A DNA stretch of 13,142 bases from Bifidobacteriaceae bacterium (lineage in GTDB: Bacteria; Actinomycetota; Actinomycetes; Actinomycetales; WQXJ01), in the NCBI GenBank assembly GCA_031258055.1, contig JAIRNM010000411.1, positions 1 through 13,142 of the forward strand, given 5' to 3'. This document shows positions 7,675 to 13,142 of this stretch, one piece after another. Position 1 is the first letter of the stretch; each line of letters begins with the position of its first letter. Made by a program: the position numbers and the translations under genes. Under the pieces are notes generated by a model. It searched no databases. It was not told the DNA's origin and saw nothing but the letters and a program-made list of their open reading frames with translations.

Positions 7675-8874
7675 ATGAAACGCATAGCAGTAATCGCAGC
7701 GGCGGCGGTGGGCCTTGGCGCGGGCCTGACGGCCTGCGGCGGCCAATCACCGAACCGGGGCGAGGCGGACCTGGTCATCTGGGCTGACGCTATCCGCACC
7801 GGCGCGCTTGAGGCCCCGCTCAAGGCCTGGGCGGAGAAGAATGGCTTGACCGCGGTGGTCCAGACGGTGGCGACTGACCTCCAGTCCAACTTCGTGACTG
7901 CGAACGAGGCTAAGAACGGCCCGGACGTCGTCATCGGCGCCCAGGACTGGACCGGGAAACTGGTCCAAAACTCTGCCATCGTGCCTATCCAGATCAGTGC
8001 CGAAGGCGTCAGCCAGGCGGCCATCGACGCCGTGTCATACGGCGGCCAGACCTACGGCGCGCCTTATGCCATTGAGACGCTGGGACTGTTTGTCAACAAC
8101 GCTTTGACGGATAATGCCGCCCCCGCCACGATCGAGGACATGGTCGCGGCCGGTCAGGCCGGGAGCGCTGAGAACGTGCTGTGCCTCCAGGTCGGAGAGT
8201 CCGGCGATGCTTACCACATGCAGCCCCTGTTCACCTCCGGCGGCGGTTATATCTTCGGCACCAACGCCGACGGCAGCTTTAACACCGCCGACGTCGGGGT
8301 TGGCTCGGCGGGCGGGATTGAGGCGGCCAAAAAGATCGGCGAATTGGGGGCGGAGGGAGTCCTGAAGAACTCGATCAACGGGGACAATTCCCTTCAGCTC
8401 TTCAACGATGGCAAATGCGCCTATCTGGTGTCCGGCCCGTGGGCGCTGGCCGGGATCCGGGAGGCTGGCCTAGACTTCACGCTCTCGCCTATCCCCGGCT
8501 TCGCGGGCCTAGACCCGGCCGAGCCGCCACTCGGCGTCCAGGCTTTCTTTGTGGCATCGAACGCGAAATCGCCTGCTTTTGCCCAGCAGTTCGTCAACGA
8601 CTTGCTCGCCGACACCACTATCACTAGGGCGATGAACAATTCCGACGCGCGAGTGCCGACCCAAGACGCCCTGGCCGAACAGTTGAAGGCATCCGATCCC
8701 ATCTTGATGCAGTTCCTCGATTTGGCTCAGAGTGCCAAGGCGATGCCCAACATTCCCGCCATGGAGGCCGTGTGGTCGCCGCTCGGTCAGGCGGAGGCGG
8801 CCGTGGTCGGAGGCGCCGACCCGGCCTCGACCTTCGAAGCGGCTGGAAAGGAGATCGCCTCCAGTGTCCAGTAG
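7675..8874 (+). CDS. malE: Maltose/maltodextrin ABC transporter substrate-binding lipoprotein
   Basis: This protein captures maltose or maltodextrins at the outer face of the membrane and delivers them to the MalF/MalG permeases. At 399 residues it is the usual size. It begins with a lipoprotein signal (KR, hydrophobic stretch, lipobox LTAC with the lipidated Cys at residue 21). Maltose-binding-protein-like signatures include PYAIETLGLFVN (about 128-139), FNDGKCAYLVSGPWALAGI (about 243-261, with the GPW at 254-256), and MPNIPAMEAVW (357-367), which closely echoes the MPNIP region of E. coli MalE. A strong GGAGG precedes the ATG. It is the first gene of the operon, followed by a 78-base gap with a palindrome before malF, a common arrangement for making the binding protein in excess. 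Binding of alpha-glucosides other than maltodextrins cannot be excluded, but the GH13 enzyme downstream supports alpha-glucans. Confidence 0.92.
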   Translation: MKRIAVIAAAAVGLGAGLTACGGQSPNRGEADLVIWADAIRTGALEAPLKAWAEKNGLTAVVQTVATDLQSNFVTANEAKNGPDVVIGAQDWTGKLVQNSAIVPIQISAEGVSQAAIDAVSYGGQTYGAPYAIETLGLFVNNALTDNAAPATIEDMVAAGQAGSAENVLCLQVGESGDAYHMQPLFTSGGGYIFGTNADGSFNTADVGVGSAGGIEAAKKIGELGAEGVLKNSINGDNSLQLFNDGKCAYLVSGPWALAGIREAGLDFTLSPIPGFAGLDPAEPPLGVQAFFVASNAKSPAFAQQFVNDLLADTTITRAMNNSDARVPTQDALAEQLKASDPILMQFLDLAQSAKAMPNIPAMEAVWSPLGQAEAAVVGGADPASTFEAAGKEIASSVQ

Positions 8875-8887
8875 CCCTAGTACCGCC

Positions 8888-8918
8888 GTGTGCGCCGGGT
8901 TGTCCAAACGTTTCGGCG
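8888..8918. promoter_or_regulatory. LacI-type palindrome and possible hairpin between malE and malF
   Basis: A perfect eight-base palindrome AAACGTTT (8906-8913) is the core seen in many LacI-family sugar-regulator operators in actinobacteria, though symmetry outside the core is poor. It sits inside a possible RNA stem in which CGCCG near 8892-8896 can pair with CGGCG at 8914-8918. Either an internal operator or a processing/attenuation hairpin would lower permease expression relative to malE. Confidence 0.35.
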
Positions 8919-8940
8919 GCTTCACGCCAAGTTCTTTCGA

Positions 8941-8946
8941 GAAAGG
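8941..8946 (+). promoter_or_regulatory. malF ribosome binding site
   Basis: GAAAGG lies six bases before ATG 8953 and decides the malF start over the in-frame GTG at 8890, which has no Shine-Dalgarno. Confidence 0.6.
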
Positions 8947-8952
8947 TCGCTG

Positions 8953-10572
8953 ATGCTTCTCACATCACAGCCAAGCACCGATCCGTCGCCGAATGCTTCC
9001 GTGCCGCGCGAGAGGAATACCACCCTGCCCGGACTGATCACCAAGATCATATTCCTCGGGGTTGTCCTTGCCATTGGCGTCTACGCCGTGCCGTTGCTCA
9101 TCCATTACCAGATGTGGATGTGGCTCGGCATTATGGTCGCCGCCGTGGTTTTGATCTTCGTGATCTATCTGACCAAGCGCTTTATCCCTGGCAAGTATCT
9201 ATTCCCGGGCACGGCGTTTTTGTCCGTTTTCTTGATTGTTCCGGTGGTTTTGACGGTCGGTTATTCCTTCACCAACTTCGGCGATGGCTCGCGCTCCAGC
9301 AAAGAAGCCATGATCGCGGCCGTGCAGACCGAATCCTTCAAGCGGACGCCCGACTCGCCGGTTTATACGCTGGCGGTGGGGGTCGAGGGCGGCGATGTCG
9401 CCGATGGCCCGTACACGCTATTCCTGATCGCCGGGGACGATCCTAGCCAAAAGGTCCTGGCGGGCCGCGACGGAGAGGACCTGGCCGCCTGGACAGGCCA
9501 GGCGCCCACTATCACCGACGGTCGCGTCACCGCAGTGCCAGGCTACAAGCTACTCACCGCCAGACAGATCAACGACGCTTGGGCCAACCTGCAGGCCATG
9601 GCCGTAAACGTGCCGGGCGGCTCCGAATCCGGCATCAAAGTGCAGACCCCGACGCAGGCATATGAAGGCAAGTCCTCGATCCGTTACGACAAGGCCAACG
9701 ACCAGTTGGTTTCCGACTCCGGGCAGGTCTACCCCAACCAAGTGGTCGGGACCGCCAACTGCTTCGTCGCCCCGGACGGGAAGTGTTTCCAAGGCAAGTC
9801 ATGGCTCCAGAATGTCGGCACGAAGAACTACAGCCGGCTGCTGACTGACTCCTCCATTCGGGCACAGTTCTTGGCCGCTTTCGCCTGGACGTTGATATTC
9901 TCGCTCGCCTCGGTGGGCCTGACGTTCTTGCTTGGCTTCTTCTTGGCGCTGACGTTGAATGACGAACGGGTCAGAGGCCAAAAGGCCTGGCGGGCGTTCT
10001 TGCTGTTGCCTTACGCCATCCCCGGTATGATCTCGTTGCTGATCTGGTCGCAGTTCTTCAACAAGGATTTCGGCCTGATCAACCAGTTGTTTGGGATCGA
10101 TGTCAACTGGTTCGGCGACCAGACCCTGGCCAAAATCGCGGTCATACTGGTCCAGATCTGGATGGGTTTCCCCTATATGTTCGTGGTCTGCACCGGTGCC
10201 TTGCAGTCCATCCCCGGCGACGTCAAAGAAGCCGCCCGGATCGACGGCTCGACCGGGCTTAGCACCACCTTCCGCATTATCATGCCGCTTCTGCTGATCT
10301 CGGTGGCGCCGCTACTGGTGGCGTCTTTCGCCTTCAACTTCAACAACTTCAACGCTATCCAGTTGTTGACCCAGGGTGGGCCGGCCCTGTCCGGCCAGTT
10401 CACGCGTGGCGGCACCGACATTTTGATTTCGATGATTTATAAACAGGCATTCGGCGGCTCGGGCACCGATTTCGGCTTCGCCTCGGCCATGTCCGTCCTG
10501 TTGTTCATACTGACCGGCGTGCTGGCAGCGGTCCAGTTCCGGATCACAAAGAGGCTGGAGAACTTGACATGA
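8953..10572 (+). CDS. malF: Maltose/maltodextrin ABC transporter permease, MalF type
   Basis: This is one of the two membrane subunits forming the sugar channel. From ATG 8953 it is 539 residues, long like E. coli MalF (514) and unlike typical ~300-residue sugar permeases. Three membrane segments (about 29-50, 55-74, 83-104) precede a large extracytoplasmic domain (about 105-310), corresponding to the MalF P2 domain that docks MalE. That domain includes a Cys pair (TANCFVAPDGKCF) that could form a disulfide. The remaining membrane segments follow, with the ATPase-contacting EAA loop EAARIDGSTGLSTTFRIIMP starting at residue 426. An in-frame GTG at 8890 would add 21 Arg-rich residues but lacks a ribosome site. 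The stop overlaps the malG start (ATGA), implying translational coupling. Confidence 0.95.
   Translation: MLLTSQPSTDPSPNASVPRERNTTLPGLITKIIFLGVVLAIGVYAVPLLIHYQMWMWLGIMVAAVVLIFVIYLTKRFIPGKYLFPGTAFLSVFLIVPVVLTVGYSFTNFGDGSRSSKEAMIAAVQTESFKRTPDSPVYTLAVGVEGGDVADGPYTLFLIAGDDPSQKVLAGRDGEDLAAWTGQAPTITDGRVTAVPGYKLLTARQINDAWANLQAMAVNVPGGSESGIKVQTPTQAYEGKSSIRYDKANDQLVSDSGQVYPNQVVGTANCFVAPDGKCFQGKSWLQNVGTKNYSRLLTDSSIRAQFLAAFAWTLIFSLASVGLTFLLGFFLALTLNDERVRGQKAWRAFLLLPYAIPGMISLLIWSQFFNKDFGLINQLFGIDVNWFGDQTLAKIAVILVQIWMGFPYMFVVCTGALQSIPGDVKEAARIDGSTGLSTTFRIIMPLLLISVAPLLVASFAFNFNNFNAIQLLTQGGPALSGQFTRGGTDILISMIYKQAFGGSGTDFGFASAMSVLLFILTGVLAAVQFRITKRLENLT
10557..10560 (+). promoter_or_regulatory. malG ribosome binding site inside malF
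   Basis: GGAG lies eight bases before ATG 10569, within the last codons of malF, supporting the overlapping start. Confidence 0.5.
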
Positions 10573-11468
10573 GCAGCAGCAAGACTCAAACCCAGATCCA
10601 CCGCCACTCCGCAGGCGCCCGCAAACGCTGGTGGGTGGAGGTCGGCTGGCGTTACATCATTGGCCTGGTCATGGTGCTGATCGTGGGCGTGCCGGTGCTC
10701 TACATCATTGGGGTGTCATTAGACCCGCAAGGCTCAACTACCGGCTCGAGCGTCTTCCCCTCGAAGATCACCTTCGATAACTACACCACCTTGCTGGGCG
10801 GGTCGAAGGGGCCGTTCCTGCGCTGGTATCTCAACACGCTGATCGTCTGTCTGGTCGTGACCGTCTTGCAGATCATCTGCTCGTCACTGGCGGCCTACGC
10901 CTTCTCGCGGCTGCGTTTCACCGGGCGACGGGTCGGCATCCTGGCGCTCCTGCTGATCATGATGTTCCCGAACGTACTCGCCATCATCGCTCTGTATTCA
11001 ATGTTTACCCAGCTCGGGGAGGCTTTTCCGATCTTCGGCCTGTCCACCATTGCGGGCTATGTCCTGTGCTTGATGGGTGGGGCTTTGGGCCAGGTTTGGC
11101 TGGTCAAGGGCACCTTGGACTCCATCCCGCAATCCCTTGATGAGGCCGCCATCATCGATGGCGCCTCGCACTTCCAGGTTTTCTCGAGGATTCTGTTCCC
11201 GGTGCTGATCCCGATCATCGCTACCACCGCGATGCTCGCTTTTGTTGGCATCATCTCGGAGTTCATCATCGGTTCTATGTTCCTAAAGTCGGCTGACTCG
11301 ATGACTCTGGCGGTTGGCCTCTACGGCCTGCTCCAAGGCGACAAGACCGCCAACTACGGGGTCTTCGCCGCTGGCGCCGTCATGGTGTCGGTGCCGGTTG
11401 TTATCTTGTTCCTGTTCTTGCAGCGATATATCGTTGGCGGCGCCGTTGCGGGCGCCGTCAAGGGTTGA
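10569..11468 (+). CDS. malG: Maltose/maltodextrin ABC transporter permease, MalG type
   Basis: This is the second membrane subunit of the maltodextrin importer, 299 residues and normal for the family. It has a basic cytoplasmic N-terminus, six predicted membrane segments starting at about residue 31 (IIGLVMVLIVGVPVLYIIGV), the extracytoplasmic stretch FPSKITFDNYTTLL typical of MalG-like permeases, and the EAA loop EAAIIDGASHFQVFSRILFPVL from residue 192, which contacts the ATPase. Its ATG overlaps the malF stop by four bases. The GH13 gene starts nine bases after its stop. No ATP-binding subunit follows within the window, so energy probably comes from a shared ATPase such as MsiK encoded elsewhere (inference from actinobacterial practice). 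Confidence 0.95.
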   Translation: MSSSKTQTQIHRHSAGARKRWWVEVGWRYIIGLVMVLIVGVPVLYIIGVSLDPQGSTTGSSVFPSKITFDNYTTLLGGSKGPFLRWYLNTLIVCLVVTVLQIICSSLAAYAFSRLRFTGRRVGILALLLIMMFPNVLAIIALYSMFTQLGEAFPIFGLSTIAGYVLCLMGGALGQVWLVKGTLDSIPQSLDEAAIIDGASHFQVFSRILFPVLIPIIATTAMLAFVGIISEFIIGSMFLKSADSMTLAVGLYGLLQGDKTANYGVFAAGAVMVSVPVVILFLFLQRYIVGGAVAGAVKG

Positions 11469-11477
11469 GCCCGCCTC

Positions 11478-13142
11478 GTGGGTGCGACGAACTGGCTGGG
11501 CCAGCCGCACCACGACGGGTCCGGCCTGTACGTGGACGGCCGGTCCCATCGGCTAGGCGACCGGATCACTGTGCGGCTGCGGGTGCCGGTTGGGTGGGGA
11601 GAGACCGCGGTCAAGCTCTGGGTGATGCGGGACGGCGACCCTCTTCGGCTGCCCGCTGGCGTCATCGCCGCCAACCAGACGGAGAAGTGGTACCAGGCGA
11701 CTTTGCCGGTCGACAACCCCGAGGTCCGCTACCGCTGGCTGGTCGCACGCGAGGGCGGCTACCACTGGGTGACGGCCCGCGGCGTCTTCGACCGTGACGT
11801 CTCCGCCTTGGGCGATTTCCTGCTCACCACCTATGGGCCACCGCCCGCCTGGTCCGATGACGCCATCGGCTACCAAATCTTCCCGGACCGGTTCGCGCGG
11901 TCTGGGCGGGTGGTGGCGGCCAAGCCCGCCTGGGCGCGGGAGGCCCGCTGGGACGACCCGCCCGCTCCCGGCGGCGAGGCCTCCGTCCGGCAGTGGTTCG
12001 GGGGCGACCTGTTCGGCCTGGCCGAACACGCGGACTACCTGGCTGACCTAGGCGTCAGCTTGGTCTACTTGACACCGTTCTTCCCGGCTGGCTCCACGCA
12101 CCGCTACGACGCCTCGACCTTCGACCGGGTCGATCCTTTGCTAGGCGGGGACGATGCGCTGATCGAGTTGGCGGCCACCCTGCACCGGCGCGGCATCCGG
12201 TTGATCGGTGACCTGACCGCCAACCACACTGGCGACACGCACGAGTGGTTCCAGCGCGCCCAGGCTGCCAGGCGGGGCGAGGTCCCGCCCAATGAGGAGC
12301 AGTCCTTCTACTACTGGCCGGAGAACAGCCCGCTGGACATCGCCAAGTGGCAGGCGGCCCTGGACGCCCAGTGGCACCCCCCGGGTGCCGAAGAGGCCGG
12401 TTTGGGGGACGGGACTGAGACGAGGGACGATGCCGCCTTAGGGAACGGCGCCAACTCAGGTGGCGACCGCGCGCCAGCGAAGCCGCAAGCGCCTGAGTAT
12501 GTGGCCTGGCTGGGAGTCCCCTCGCTGCCCAAGCTCAACTGGAACTCCGACGCCCTGGTTCGGCGGATGATCGACGGGCCGGACTCGGTGGTTGGCCGCT
12601 ACCTGGCGGAGCCCTTCAACCTGGACGGCTGGCGGATCGACGTAGCCCACATGACGGGACGGTTTGCCGGAGACGACCTCTACCAGAAGGTGGCTAAGAC
12701 TATCCGGCGGACGATGGACGCGGTGAAACCGGACAGCCTGCTGATCGGCGAGCACTTCTTCGACGTCTCGCGCGACCTGCCCGGCGACGGCTGGCACGGC
12801 ATCATGAACTACGCCGCGTTCCTCAAGCCGGCCTGGTCCTGGCTTGCCAGCCCCACGCTGGACCCGTCCATTTGGTTCGTGGACGTGCCGCTGCCGGTGC
12901 CTCGCCGGGACGGGCAGCGCGTGGTCGCCACAATGCGGGAGTTCGGGTCGGCCGCCGCCTGGCCTCAGTCGAGCCACGCCTGGAACATGTTGGACTCCCA
13001 TGACACCAGCCGGATGGCGACCATCGCGCCCGATCCCCGGTTAGTTGAGGTCGGGGCGGCCTTGCTGCTGACCTACCCCGGCATCCCGGCTATCTTTTCT
13101 GGCGCCGAGGGCGGGGCAGCGGGCGCCACCGGAGAGGAATCC
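11478..13142 (+). CDS. GH13 alpha-glucan hydrolase (cyclomaltodextrinase/neopullulanase/alpha-glucosidase type), 3' end missing
   Basis: This is a cytoplasmic alpha-amylase-superfamily enzyme that would cleave imported maltodextrins; no signal peptide is present. The 555 codons visible run off the right edge with no stop. An N-terminal beta-sandwich domain (about 1-125, beginning near WLGQPHHDGSGLYV) resembles those of cyclomaltodextrinases. The barrel starts at DAIGYQIFPDRFA (about 132-144). All four GH13 motifs are intact: DLTANH (245-250), GWRIDVAH with nucleophile D388, IGEHF with acid/base E425, and DSHDTSR with D509. An Ala/Gly/Asp-rich insertion of roughly 30 residues (about 302-335) precedes the conserved VPSLPKLNWN. 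Near the edge, the usual AGDE reads SGAE. The start is GTG 11478, nine bases after the malG stop and in the same frame, with no good Shine-Dalgarno, so translation is probably coupled to malG. The exact specificity within GH13 is not determinable here. Confidence 0.92.
   Translation, partial: MGATNWLGQPHHDGSGLYVDGRSHRLGDRITVRLRVPVGWGETAVKLWVMRDGDPLRLPAGVIAANQTEKWYQATLPVDNPEVRYRWLVAREGGYHWVTARGVFDRDVSALGDFLLTTYGPPPAWSDDAIGYQIFPDRFARSGRVVAAKPAWAREARWDDPPAPGGEASVRQWFGGDLFGLAEHADYLADLGVSLVYLTPFFPAGSTHRYDASTFDRVDPLLGGDDALIELAATLHRRGIRLIGDLTANHTGDTHEWFQRAQAARRGEVPPNEEQSFYYWPENSPLDIAKWQAALDAQWHPPGAEEAGLGDGTETRDDAALGNGANSGGDRAPAKPQAPEYVAWLGVPSLPKLNWNSDALVRRMIDGPDSVVGRYLAEPFNLDGWRIDVAHMTGRFAGDDLYQKVAKTIRRTMDAVKPDSLLIGEHFFDVSRDLPGDGWHGIMNYAAFLKPAWSWLASPTLDPSIWFVDVPLPVPRRDGQRVVATMREFGSAAAWPQSSHAWNMLDSHDTSRMATIAPDPRLVEVGAALLLTYPGIPAIFSGAEGGAAGATGEES

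Noticed and set aside
8890..8952. Extended N-terminus for MalF from GTG 8890.
   Set aside because: There is no ribosome binding site there, while GAAAGG precedes ATG 8953 at good spacing; the extension would also cover the intergenic palindrome.
11553..13001. Two minus-strand frames (158 and 181 codons) opposite the GH13 gene.
   Set aside because: They are antisense to a gene with all four GH13 catalytic motifs and show no family features of their own.

Overview
The window is a GC-rich (roughly two-thirds G+C) bacterial chromosome segment, most likely from an actinobacterium (Actinomycetota). The LigA C-terminal half reads like the mycobacterial/bifidobacterial type. There are two LytR-CpsA-Psr (LCP) cell-wall proteins, several starts are GTG, two starts look leaderless, and the maltose-type ABC operon has no ATPase gene in view. 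I cannot name the genus.

Layout. At 1-1503 (+) is the C-terminal ~500 residues of NAD-dependent DNA ligase LigA, cut by the window edge. Its stop codon touches the stop codon of an LCP-family gene on the minus strand (1504-2877). A second, different LCP gene lies upstream of it on the same strand (3006-4310). This second LCP gene is divergent from a membrane-anchored family 2 glycosyltransferase-like gene (4346-5401, +), and the two appear to share a very compact promoter region. At 5434-7194 (-) is a DEAD-box RNA helicase of the DeaD/CsdA type with a DbpA-like C-terminal RNA-binding domain. A 480-base non-coding stretch (7195-7674) holds the helicase promoter, a CRP/GlxR-like palindrome, an inverted repeat, and the leader of the next operon.

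From 7675 to the right edge is a maltose/maltodextrin uptake and breakdown operon (+). It encodes a MalE-like solute-binding lipoprotein, a MalF-like permease with a large extracytoplasmic domain, a MalG-like permease whose start overlaps the MalF stop by 4 bases, and a cytoplasmic GH13 alpha-glucan hydrolase (11478 to the edge, 3' end missing). The logic is capture outside the membrane, import through MalF/MalG, then hydrolysis inside. The energising ATPase is presumably shared and encoded elsewhere, as with MsiK in many actinobacteria (inference).

The left half (ligase, wall-polymer attachment, glycosyltransferase, helicase) is ordinary chromosomal gene content. I see no mobile element, CRISPR array, tRNA or rRNA gene, and no convincing new defence or biosynthetic system. 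The most useful second-look items are the overlapping divergent leaderless promoters at 4308-4348, the glycosyltransferase with substituted metal-binding residues, the CRP-like site at 7368-7383, and the LacI-type palindrome between malE and malF.
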